10,813 nt of DNA, from the NCBI GenBank assembly GCA_003573635.1, contig QUTJ01031309.1, positions 1 through 10,813 on the forward strand, read 5' to 3'. Source of the stretch: Goniomonas avonlea (taxonomy: Eukaryota > Cryptophyceae > Goniomonadida > Goniomonadaceae). Both the position numbers and the translations under genes were made by a program. Below, one piece after another: positions 1 to 8,713 of this stretch (within the stretch, counting starts at the first letter, position 1; every line of letters begins with the position of its first letter). The notes beneath the pieces were generated by a model. The model was given only the letters and a program-made list of their open reading frames with translations, searched no databases and was not told where the DNA came from.

Positions 1-72
1 CAGAGCGAGAGAGAGTGTGTGTGTGACTCCGAGAGAGAGAGAGAGAGAGAGATCTAGAGAGAGAGAGGATTC

Positions 73-216
73 CCCATGAGGGCCTGCCTGAAGGCATAAG
101 AGAGAAGAGAAGAGAGGAGAGAGAGTGTGTGTGAGAGAGAGAGAGAAAGAGAGAGAGAGGAGAGAGAGGTGCTGTGTGTGTGTGTTGTGTGTGTGTGTGA
201 GAGAGAGTATTGAAAC

Positions 217-269
<53 letters not shown>

Positions 270-455
270 CAAGCCCTTCAGGAACCGCTGAACGGCCACA
301 CACACAGACACACATCTCTCACTCTCTCTCTCTCTCTTGAATCCTCTCTCTCTACCAGAATAGGTCACACACACTCCTCCTCTCTCTCTCCCTCTCTCTC
401 TCTTCTCTTAATTCTCTTCTCTTCTCTCCTATGCCTTCAGGCAGGCCCTTATGGG
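73..455. repeat. Nested inverted repeat (fold-back), arms 73-115 and 413-455
   Basis: The outer left arm (73-115) and the reverse complement of the outer right arm (413-455) share about 42 bases with two mismatches. The perfect core is AGGGCCTGCCTGAAGGCATA at 79-98. Inside it, 256-272 is a perfect 17-base reverse complement of 336-352, containing GAGGATTCAAG. Between these pairs, GA and GT runs on the left face CT and CA runs on the right. Almost the whole segment could therefore fold on itself, leaving a loop around 273-335. It may be a fold-back element, a duplicated-inverted microsatellite or an assembly artefact. Confidence 0.8.
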
Positions 456-671
456 TCTGTGTGACGTGTGTGTGAGAGAGATCGAGAGAGACAGAGAGAC
501 AGAGAGAGATCGAGAGAGTGCTAAATAGAATTTATTGAAAACAATAACACGGGGTACTGTGGTGCCCCCAAGCACAGAGAGAGATCGAGAGAGACAGAGA
601 GAGACAGAGAGAGACAGAGAGAGAGAGAGGGAGAGAGAGAGAGTTTATTCAAACATCCTGGAAACCGCTGA
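268..671 (+). repeat. Dispersed direct repeat, copies 268-291 and 648-671
   Basis: Two 24-base islands within the GA tracts are related. Both start TTCAA and end in an ACCGCTGA block, with four or five differences in the middle. Each directly abuts GA tracts. They look like diverged copies of one larger repeat unit of unique core plus GA tail. Only the two copies are repeat sequence; the span between them is the microsatellite block. Confidence 0.55.
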
Positions 672-780
672 GAGAGAGAGAGTGAGAGAGAGCCTCTCGG
701 ACATGAGGCTTATATCTACATACATATGTCTATAGATAAATTGACATGAATAAATCAAATTTAATTTAATTCGTTAGATT

Positions 781-786
781 TTTATT
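781..786 (-). terminator. Candidate poly(A) signal of gene A
   Basis: The plus strand reads TTTATT, giving AATAAA on the minus strand about 123 bases past the stop codon of gene A at 909. It sits in an AT-rich stretch (720-800) unlike its surroundings. Whether this organism uses AATAAA is not known. Confidence 0.4.
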
Positions 787-908
787 ATATTTCAAGGGCT
801 GCCAACTGCTCCGCCAATAGCGTGCATCTTTCGAACCAAGTGGGTATCTCGTGTTTGCTCGCTCACCTATTTTCAGCGGTTATCTATGTCGTTGTGCCCG
901 TTTCATGT

Positions 909-3619
909 TCAAGAAAGAAACTTCCTGCTCGTTTGCATTTCTTCCAAAAGCAAGATGAACACAACGGGGAAGACATGAATAAAAGGGCCTGCATACATGT
1001 ACATGGGATTCAATTCACGCTTGGTGTTTAATGATTCAAGCCTCAGGCACAGTCGACCTGCCGCCTCCTTGGCACGCTGTCGTCTGTCACGAGCCCACCC
1101 GGCACTCAAGCCTGCTTGCAGCCTCAGCTCTTCAGTCCTGAGCTGATACCACTTGGCAAATTGATCCCGCTGTGCCCAGAAGAACCAATGAGGTGCATAG
1201 TCGTAGTACTCATTGCAGATGTCAATAGTCTGTACACAAGGGGTGAACCCTCCCAGCAAAGACAGACCATCGAGACATGCGTACCCGTGGACTGTTGGCA
1301 ATTCCAGCCAGCGTCCAGGCGTTGTACTGCACGTCACCATCGTACTCTGTACTGCCACCAGCCGCACAGAACATCACCGCCCGAAAGTCATCCTCGCTAG
1401 CAACCCCTGTGACTCCGAGTCAGTGAGTGAAAGAGTGATCGGTGAGTGAAAGAGACTGCCAGTTGACCATGCAAGAAGGACAAACATACAGGTGCAGGGG
1501 GAGCCACGGGCCTGGGACCATGTGTGTGCCAGTGTGTGTGTGTGTGTGTTTGTGAGACGGGATACCTGCATGCACTGCACTCCCGTTGAAGCCGAAGGCA
1601 TGTCCAGCCTCCTGGCCACCACCTGTGACGGATGGTCGCATTTGTTCCTCAATAGCCCGGCGTGGCTGTGCCAGGTTGCGGTACTCGGTCAGCAACTCTT
1701 GTGTCTCACAATCCAAGCCATCCCATATTTCCCCCGACACCTGCCACACAGTGAGTATGAGTTTGTTGTTCACACTTCAATTCACGTACCCCCCAAAATT
1801 CTTTCGCAGCCTCCAAGGGGACTTCTGAACCATCATACAGCAGGGTTGGGGGTGACCTGGATGTCACATGCACGACAATCTGCATGGCAACATGAGAGAC
1901 CAGAGACACAGAGAGCGACCAGGGCTACCTGTGCTTGCCAGGGTCCAGCGTCGCAATGGGCAGGCTGTTCGGATTGCCTCCTTTCCAATCAATGATGAGG
2001 CATATCGCATGCAGCCCTTGCTGGGACACGTCACACTTAACTTCCCTGAAAATAAGTCGGTCAGTCACACTACTGGTTATAGTGTCTGCCGTGCTAGTAC
2101 CTTTCGAGTGCGCCAGTGTCGATGAGCTCACACTGCAGCTGATCGACATAACTTGCAAGCTGTTCCAGTAATGCTGGGAGTTCGCGAGGGGGCCGGGCTG
2201 CACCTGCACCCCCAGGCTTGTTAGAGAGAGAGAGAGAGGGGGAGAGAAACGCACTCCGTTGGCCGCGTCTTGATGAGGTGCGCCGTTGCTCTCAGGCGAG
2301 AAGCCAACTCCTGCGCTGGCACACTCTGGCTGACTTGGGGAAGCTGCACAGGTTCAGCTGCAGTGTTGCGCCCTGCGTTTTCCCTCAACGCATTGACCCC
2401 CGTCCGTTTTCTCTTCTTATGCCGTGTGCCTTCAGCCTCAGCAATCGCAGCTAAAGCGGCAGTGATCGCGGCTGCAAAGGCTTGGTCCAGCACAGCCACA
2501 AGGTCCACAAGCTGTTGCATGTCAGAATCTCCGAGTCGACAAAACAAAGCACACACCGATATCATCTGCTTGTGGCCCACAATCCACTTGAATGCTCCAT
2601 CGTACCTGTCGCCGACCCTGCACAGGGTTCAGTACAGCACATTTAGTGCACCTGTGCTCGACTTACCATTTTAGTGCCTTCTTGATCTGCGCATTTGTCA
2701 GAGCATGATCCACCCTCAGGCGCCGCGACAGTGTGCCACGGCTTCGGGCTTCGCTCTGCGCGGTGTCAGCGGCTGCTTGGCCTTGGGCTGGTCGGTTGGG
2801 GTCCATGAACCATGGAAGTCCCTTTCGTGGTTTGGTTGCTGGCATTTGGTCAGCGCCTGCACCTGCGCCTGCACCTGGGCTGGAAGGGACCTCCTCGATC
2901 TGTAAGGACGTCCTTGGCGAAGCTGCGCGGTGCAGTGCTTCGATGAAGGTCAGCAATTGCTGGTCTGACGTCCCCTCAGGCACCAACGCAGCCCTTTCCC
3001 TAGGCGGCATGGTTGTGATGCTCTGGTATGTGGTCTGTGTGTTGGTGACGGTGTTGGCTGTGTACTGCTGGGCCATGACCATGTTGCCATGCACATGGAT
3101 TGTGGGCCCAGCCCCACGTGGAGCCATCGGGGCCGCCCTGACAATTTGAGTAGGCTGTACAACCGTGGTTGCAGATACGATATGCGGAGCATGTCTGGCC
3201 ACTGTCGTTGCCACCGTTGTTGCACAGGGTGGGTGAGCTGCCACAGCCGCGACTGCCACTGACGCCCCAGTGCCAGCATCTGGTTCTAGGGTGACCGTCA
3301 CCTGCCCGGGCCCTGGCTGGGCTGATGGCAGCGGCTGCGTACGATGTGCCAGTGGAGTCACAGCTGTGCCGGCAGAGTTTGTTCCTGCCTGCAGAGATGC
3401 TCCAGTGGCAGCCACCTGCAGCCGCATCTTCTCTTTTTCAGCTTTGAGACGCGCTCGATACGCAGCCTGTGATTGCGCATGGGCTAACCTTTTTTGCTCA
3501 GCGACATCGGTGACCTGCTGCATCCTTTTCTGCTCAGTAGTGTCATTGGCGACCTGCTCAGTAGTGTCATCGGCGACCTGCTGCAGTTCCGGCCCTCTGT
3601 CTCTGCCACAGTGCGCCAT
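909..3619 (-). CDS. Gene A: multi-exon protein of unknown family (741 aa model)
   Basis: I do not recognise the family. Exons modelled on the minus strand: 3619-2667, 2605-2251, 2216-2101, 2045-1929, 1856-1790, 1740-1566, 1406-1285 and 1229-909. Every join keeps the reading frame, with donors such as GTAAGT, GTACTA and GTACGT and CAG-type acceptors except at intron 2. The second join is uncertain: a 34-nt intron made almost only of CT repeat and ending in AAG. The start is the first ATG, at 3619. Residues about 10-45 hold degenerate repeats of the VADDTTEQ type, followed by a basic, probably coiled stretch to about 68 (QAAYRARLKAEKEKM). A long Ala/Thr/Pro/Gln-rich region follows to about 280. 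A probable coiled coil lies near 445-475 (PALLEQLASYVDQLQCEL). The C-terminal part (about 595-710) is aromatic and then charged-helical (EYYDYAPHWFFWAQR). The last 30 residues are hydrophobic and could be read-through into 3' UTR. It is divergent from B1. A regulatory or structural DNA-associated role is only a guess. Confidence 0.7.
1407..1565 (-). repeat. Gene A intron 6 with (GT)n/(CA)n microsatellite
   Basis: The longest intron of gene A (159 nt) holds about nine GT units at 1532-1549 on the plus strand, read as CA on the sense strand. The donor is GTATCC and the acceptor TCACAG. The flanking exons join in phase 1 (G then GG) and restore the frame that continues VASEDDFRAV. Confidence 0.7.
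2217..2250 (-). other. Possible 34-nt CT-repeat intron or frame-breaking microsatellite in gene A
   Basis: Exon 2 runs into a (CT)n stretch and meets TAA at 2223-2221. The next coding block, PPRELPALLEQLASYVDQL, lies in another frame, and that frame is fixed by its downstream join. Splicing from GTTTCT (2250) to AACAAG (2217) links the two in phase 0. Equally, two extra bases in the CT repeat would link them without splicing. I cannot tell which is right. Confidence 0.45.
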
Positions 3620-3621
3620 GC

Positions 3622-3824
3622 AGTGATTGATTCTGTGATGCTCAGGTGATTGATTATGTGATACACAAGTGATTGATTATGTGATAAGTGATTGATTATG
3701 TGATAAAAAGCGTGATTGATTATGTGATAAAAAGCGTGATTGATTATGTGACGAATGAGTGATTATGTGATAAAAAGTGTGATCGATTATGTGATGAAAA
3801 AAGCGTGCGATTGATTATGTGATG
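3622..3824. repeat. Minisatellite, about nine copies of TGATTGATTATGTGAT
   Basis: The core TGATTGATTATGTGAT recurs about nine times with small changes; where it is most regular the unit is 24 bases, ending in AAAAAGCG. It begins two bases upstream of the gene A start codon, so it lies in its 5' UTR or promoter. Each unit offers a TGATTGAT octamer, a shape bound by TALE/PBX-type homeodomain proteins in other eukaryotes. A binding role is inference. Confidence 0.85.
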
Positions 3825-4183
3825 TTGTCGCACCTTGTCAGTTGGATTCAAAAAGTCAAGTCACGCTGAGGTGTGGAAAATTGTTAGCCGTTGTCGAATA
3901 ACGTTAGGGTTGAGCACTTGTAGTAAAACTTTGTATTGCATTGCTGTCGTTTCGTGGCTGTGTCAGAATTTGGCCTAACTGTTTCAAAATCCGTCGATTG
4001 CTAGCTGGCCCAAAAACCAGCATTAATGCTGTTTTTTGAGCGAAATTTGCCCACTTCTGTCGGTTCGTGGGCAAAGCCCTCCTTGGTTCCAACTTCGCGG
4101 CTTGCATTGCATTTCCTCAGCAGAATGGGGGATGCGTCGCAGAATGTGATGTATTGAAGCTGGTCTCAGATCTGAATTGGAAT
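3825..4183 (+). promoter_or_regulatory. Divergent promoter region of A and B1 with a probable B1 5' UTR exon
   Basis: No gene is supported here. The stretch is unique sequence of mixed composition between the divergent starts at 3619 and 4481. Its right end reads AATTGGAAT followed by GTGAGT at 4184, a strong donor. It pairs with the acceptor just before the B1 start, so the last part is probably an untranslated first exon. The frame joining into B1 has no ATG after its TGA near 4038, which argues against upstream coding. Confidence 0.45.
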
Positions 4184-4474
4184 GTGAGTATGTGTGTGTG
4201 TGAGAGAGAGAGTGAGAGAGTGAGAGCAAGAGCGAGAGAGTTGCCAAGTTCATGCAGCTCAGTATGGAGAGAGTATGTGTGTGTCGCAGGTATGAGAGAG
4301 AGTTGAGAGTATGGGATGGTGTGTCTGGTATGGCCTCTGAGCCATATGTTTGTGTCTCAGTATGGTAGAGAGAGTAGTATATGAGAGAGAGTTGAGAGTA
4401 TGAGAGCGAGGGAGATGGTTGAGAGTATGAGAGTGAGAGAGAGACGTTTGTGGCATTGCTAAACAACTGTGCAG
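4184..4474 (+). other. Probable 5' UTR intron of B1, GA/GT repeat-rich
   Basis: The donor is GTGAGT at 4184, and the acceptor is CTGTGCAG ending at 4474, with a branch-point-like GCTAAACAAC just before it. The 291 bases between are mostly GT runs, GA runs and a repeated GAGAGTTGAGAGTATGAGAG unit. The B1 start codon comes six bases after the acceptor. Confidence 0.5.
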
Positions 4475-4480
4475 AAATCG

Positions 4481-6423
4481 ATGGCCACTGAGCCTGAGGT
4501 GTGCTTGGAGCAGCCCCTGGTTCCCTTGGACCGGGAGTTACGGCCAAGGTGGCTTGCTCACCGCGTGGCGGTTGCATCTGAACTGCGAGGGCACGAACGC
4601 TTTGGTGCGTTTATCCATGTTGCCCAGTTGCGGTCGGCTTCAGGAGTCTGTGCACTGGAGCCAACAGACACTGGCACCGGCGACTTGCGCCTGAACGCAC
4701 ATGCCTCAGTGAGGCATGTCACTCTGCCTGGGACAAGTACACCTGGGCCATCACAGGTTCTCAACGTCCTGACTCCTGAGGACCGTGAGGCTGTGGTCCA
4801 GTGGCTGCGAGAGCTAAAATACGGGCGGCCACCCATCCATGGGCCCAAGGAACGTCACATCCTCTGCGTCACAGACTGCTATGATGAGGTATTTCCAAAC
4901 CTATCATGTTTGTTCGATCTTTGCTGTTCTAATCCTGTCACAGGGAAGAATCGACGGGTTGAATTTTGTTGTGGGCAACCCAGACAACAACGCCGGACGG
5001 TCTGTGAGCTATAGTGTCATCAAGGCGGACGCCACCGCGAAAAGGCTGATCACTTTTGTGAACTCATTGGTGCCCCTGCACCCCAGGTACGTGAGAACCA
5101 AGTGTGCCCATGTGAGTGAGTGCCAGTGAGAGTGAGTGAGTCCATGTGAGAATGACTGTGTGCTCGTGTGTATGTGTGAGATGGGATATGTGTGAGTGTG
5201 TGCTGGTGTGTATGTGTGAGATGTGATATGTGTGAGTGTGTGTGTGAGGAATTAAGCGTGTTTTGAATGACCTCACCAACCCTGAAACCAGGTTTGACAC
5301 GATTGTTCTTGCATGGGATAAGACTGGTTGGTCTTGGCATGCTGATGTGCTGGAGGCCACACTCGGGCCAGCTGACCTTATGCGTGTGGCGACATTGATT
5401 TTCTGCGACAACACAGCGGATAGCCCCAAAACCGAGCTGCTTATGCGGCTAAACTGCAACCAGTCCAAGGTCGTGAGCCTCCAAACGCCAGACAACTCAA
5501 TGCACTACCAGCATGCAGGATCGTTGGCAGAGCACCCTGTATGGGACGTTGTCCAGAATGAGCACACAGTGGCCGAGCGGGCTGCTCAGGTACGGTTGCG
5601 TCTCTCTGCATGCCAGTGCCAACAGCCTGACTCATGCATCAGGTTGCATCGCTCATGCGCCTGGCCATGGAGGAGACTCGTGCGCTGCCAGATCACCACC
5701 TTGGGACACAGTCGGTTGCAGAGCATGCGGTGAACCTGGTGGAAGGCCAACCACCAATGCTAAGTCTTCGGTGCGCTCTTACATTTAGAAACCTTGCGTT
5801 CTTTGCGCACACCAAGGAGTACCTGGAGGCCACCATGCGGTGATCCACTTTGGTGCAGAGAACTACGTGCACGACATCACGAGGTCCCTGAACGTGAGAG
5901 GGGCCGTGACGAAGGCGTCGTCAGGAGCAAAGCCAGACAAGGGTGTCTTTGATGACACACCTGCGATGCGTGCTGGATCTCGTGTACAGCAAGTGAGTCA
6001 GCTACTGTGCTATGGTAGACTAATGGCGACTGCAGGTGTGGCGACTGAATAAGTTGGGGGTTTCTGTTGACAGTGGCAATGCGATCTGGGGACACATGCC
6101 TGGGTGCACTGTTGGTGATGTCATAGGTGCAGTTGAGCATCTGACAGTGCCCAGTATTGATGATGGTGTGGGTGTTGGCGATGGTGGCGACGGTGATGAT
6201 GACAGTGGCGACAGGATGTCCCGCCGCCGCCACCAACACCGATGAACTCAAACGTCATTCCCGCCTCAAGAGTCCCGTTGGTGATTGCTTGCAGGGCCTT
6301 CTGGTACCGGTTGCCACGGCAATAAGGAATGATGGCGAATGGGCTGACCTTGAACGGAGGGCACCGCAGCCAACAGAGCTGTGCACTCCCAGCTACCTCC
6401 GTTCCAAACTTAATCCTGGCTAA
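4481..6423 (+). CDS. Gene B1: unknown protein, possible RNase H-like fold (500 aa model)
   Basis: Exons modelled: 4481-4888, 4944-5086, 5292-5589, 5643-5839, 5884-5992, 6036-6165 and 6206-6423. All phases agree. The start is the first ATG after the probable 5' UTR acceptor. The family is not recognised. Residues about 126-232 show three hydrophobic strands each ending in Asp (ILCVTD, D132; IVLAWD, D193; LIFCD, D223). Two more strands and a helix (ATAKRLITFVNSL) lie between the first and second. That order, beta1-beta2-beta3-alpha-beta4-alpha-beta5 with Asp after strands 1 and 4, is typical of RNase H-like nucleases and DDE transposases. This is a shape argument only; no family motif was confirmed. 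Two joins are weak. Intron 4 (5840-5883) ends in CGAG. The last intron (6166-6205) is optional: without it the frame ends at 6245 after a Gly/Asp-rich and Arg/His tail. B1 precedes B2 in tandem by 176 bases, so a shared function is plausible. Confidence 0.7.
5161..5240 (+). repeat. Two-copy 40-bp tandem repeat in a B1 intron
   Basis: Copies at 5161-5200 and 5201-5240 differ at two positions. Both are GT/GA-rich with the core GTATGTGTGAGATG. They lie in the longest internal B1 intron (5087-5291, donor GTACGT, acceptor ACCAG). Flanking exons join as AG then G, giving ...HPRFDTIVLAWD. Confidence 0.85.
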
Positions 6424-6599
6424 TGCCTTGTTGCGCTCGCGCCGACCACCGGCAGCTGCAGCGACAACAAGTGCGTCACTGGCACCTGCAACTGCAACTG
6501 CACTTGCACTGGCACCGTCACCGTCGTCACTGTCACCACTGTCGCATTCGCTGCCGCTGTACGTTTGAACTGCATACAGAGTGTATTATTGACATATAA
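6424..6599 (+). other. B1-B2 intergenic spacer with Thr/Ala/Pro-type short repeats
   Basis: These 176 bases hold the B1 3' UTR and the B2 5' region. From 6480 to 6545 there are degenerate repeats of ACTGGCACC and ACTGCA type. The last bases before the B2 start are AT-rich and include CATATAA, TATA-like but abutting the ATG. No separate promoter or AATAAA signal is visible. Confidence 0.4.
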
Positions 6600-8713
6600 A
6601 TGTCCAGGATTATTCAAGGTCCCCAGCGCGCCCAGGGACAGAACGGGATGATGGAGCTGTCGGAGTGGGACGGGGTTGTCAGAGTTGTGCTTGAAGCCGT
6701 CGAGAAGCCCCCTGGCGAGGCACTGTTGCACAAGGGGACCACGGATCCGGACTCCCCCTGGGTGTACGCGGGCTTGTGGGCCATCACTCGGCAGGAGCAG
6801 CTGTGAGTACACTGTGTGTGATTGATTGCATGCTGTTATTTGTCTCTCCTGTGAGTATAATGTCCTTCCAGGAACATGAGTGACATCCACCCTGGTGACC
6901 CCTGGAAATTCAAGGTGTATTCATACACTGCCGTGTACTGCGACGCCCCTGTGAGCTGCCACAGGGTTATCAATATTGCGCAGCTGCCGTTCTTGACTGA
7001 GGCCAAGCTCCCATACCAGTTGTGTGTCCTCTGCAAAGCGCGAGATGCCGTGCATGGTCCGGTGAGTTCCCCAGCAGTTTTCTATCCCTCAGTTGTATGA
7101 GTCCCTTGGTGTGTGTGTGTGTTGACTGTAACAACAGGTGTGCCACCCTGTGCTGCCACTGTGGCTATGTGGGGATTGCAGTGATTCTGTGCAGCAGTCT
7201 TCAGGCTCTGGCTGTGTCGTCTGTGGCGAGGAGTGTGACCGCCGGTGTGACCGGTGCGACCGCCATTTCTGCCACCGGTGCCACATTCTTTTCGCCGCAC
7301 ATCAGGCACGTGTGGACTGTCCGTGTTGCGATGTGCACCTCCTTGAACCAGCCATGAACGTCCCATCGGACCCTGTGTGGAAGCCGACGAAGTGTGGTAA
7401 AATGGCGGCTGCACTCCCTCCACCTGTTCCTACCCCAGACCTTGAGGTCGCGCTGGCCCAGATTCCGTTGAACCTTGGGTTCGACCTTGCAGACGTGAAG
7501 CTCCGGCAGTTTTTTGCGTGTGCAGGTCTGTGGATGCGTGCCAGTGTTGCCCGTCGCTGTCAGGTGCTTGGTCTCCCTCAAGTTTGTGACATGCCAGATG
7601 ATCTGACATGCAAGACCAACGCATACTGCATGCCAAATCGTGCGCTCGACATTGGTACCTCTGCTATGGTATACCACTACCGTGAAGTCCCACCTGCGTC
7701 ACTGCCTCTGTTCGACGTTGTGGTCATCGCTGTCACCTATCGTTTGATTGGGTGGGCAGATCCCTTCATCCGGTGCGTTGTTGTTCATTGGTTTCTTCAC
7801 TGCATGCTGATGAACAAGTCATTGCAGGTGGCGCAGATCCAGGAGAAAGAGGTCTTTGAGCGTTCCTGGTCTGCCCACGACCCTGGCCGAGGTTGAGGAG
7901 TGGCTGTGTTACCTTGAGGTCAGAGTGTTCCAGTCTGTGTTTGTATACTGACACAGCAACTTGTGGGCAGAAATCTCGCCCTGCGGCCAAGGCGCTTTTC
8001 ACTACTCAGTACAGATTCGTTGGGGGAGTCCGTGCGTACACACAAATAATCCGCTCCCTTGTCGCCCTTGGCCCCGATTTCGCTGTTAAGCTGCAGCAGT
8101 GTACGACGGTGCGAGACGCCATGACCCTGCTACAGACCGTGAACGGTATTACCGTGTTCTATGCGAACCAGGTGTGTGCTGGCAGTATGTCGCATGCATA
8201 ATCACTGTTGCCATTCACATACTCACTGTTGTCATCACCAGGTGTTGCAGGACCTGTTCGAGCTGAAGCTGCCTTCCCTGGGACACCTCCCGGAGACTCC
8301 GTACGCTGGTGTGCCTGGTCCTGGGGCCCGTAGCGGCCTTGAACTGGTGTTTGGCAAGGCCATTGCGCGCCGAGATGACGTGTCCCTGTTCATCGAGGTG
8401 TGTCTCTGTGTTTGAATAGCGGCATACCATTTATTTGCCCATGCAGATCATGTGCAGGGCGTCTGCTGCCCTGCGTGTATTCCCGCCTGGCTGCGAGTGG
8501 ACAAATTTCACAACAGTGGAACATGGCAAGTGCGAGACTGCTCGGAACATGCAGGACCGCTCTCGCGTCAATGCTGGGAAATTCCGTGGTGAGCGCTCAC
8601 TGGGTGAGAATGGTTGCGGGACCCTGCGTCACGCGCACCCACTCGACCATGGGGTGTTGTGGCAAGGGTGGGCACCTGGCGAGCTGAAGCCTGCTGATAT
8701 CCCCCTGCTGTGA
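6600..8713 (+). CDS. Gene B2: zinc-module protein with DNA-glycosylase-like thymine-hypermodification (aGPT-PPlase/AADGT-like) domain, 580 aa
   Basis: Exons: 6600-6802, 6872-7061, 7138-7772, 7828-7918, 7971-8171, 8242-8397 and 8447-8713, all phase-consistent. A stop codon directly precedes the ATG, so the start is firm. Residues 119-145 hold two CxxC pairs (C119/C122, C142/C145). Residues 157-195 hold a second cysteine-rich module (C157xxC160, C168xxC171, C176xxC179, CPCC at 192-195) like a RING/PHD/ADD cross-brace. Residues about 255-530 show the family series: KTNAYCMPNRALDIGTS (290-306, cf. TNvyRelDrgT), YRLIGWADPF, LFTTQYRFVGGV, a helix-hairpin-helix-like VNGITVFYANQVLQDL, GVPGPGARSGLELVFG (463-478), and TTVEHGKCE near the C-terminus (cf. 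vEHxLCE). In phages such proteins are tied to modifying 5-hydroxymethyluracil or thymine in DNA. From this I infer a nuclear enzyme or reader acting on modified bases. The exact reaction and the retention of activity are unknown. Confidence 0.82.

Larger units (their letters stand above)
1..720. repeat. GA/CT and GT/CA microsatellite block, gene-free
   Basis: About 700 bases made mostly of (GA)n and (GT)n runs, with CT and CA runs between about 297 and 430. Short unique islands interrupt them near 68-100, 205-215, 266-296, 430-470, 520-580 and 643-672. The open frames here encode only Arg-Glu or Ser-Leu dipeptide runs, which is what GA and CT repeats give in any frame, so no gene is called. 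Polypurine and mirror-like runs of this length can adopt triplex or hairpin forms; that is general knowledge, not shown here. Confidence 0.9.

Noticed and set aside
54-464. Small open frames of Arg-Glu or Ser-Leu runs
   Set aside because: They are translations of GA/CT repeats, open in several frames at once, with no ordinary protein composition.
2663-3279. Plus-strand and alternative minus-strand frames over gene A exon 1
   Set aside because: They are shadows of the long gene A exon, whose donor GTAAGT and downstream phases support the chosen frame.
3622-3824. CRISPR-like array
   Set aside because: The units are contiguous with no unique spacers of fixed length, and the surroundings are eukaryotic genes with introns; it is a minisatellite.
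6420-6890. Minus-strand open frame of 156 codons
   Set aside because: It overlaps B2 exon 1 and the spacer, and its tail is low-complexity Val/Thr/Gln from the repeats in 6480-6545.
6600-8713. A phage or bacterial origin of the contig because of the phage-type domain in B2
   Set aside because: Six introns with consistent phases and GT-AG borders, plus the microsatellite-rich context, show nuclear eukaryotic DNA.
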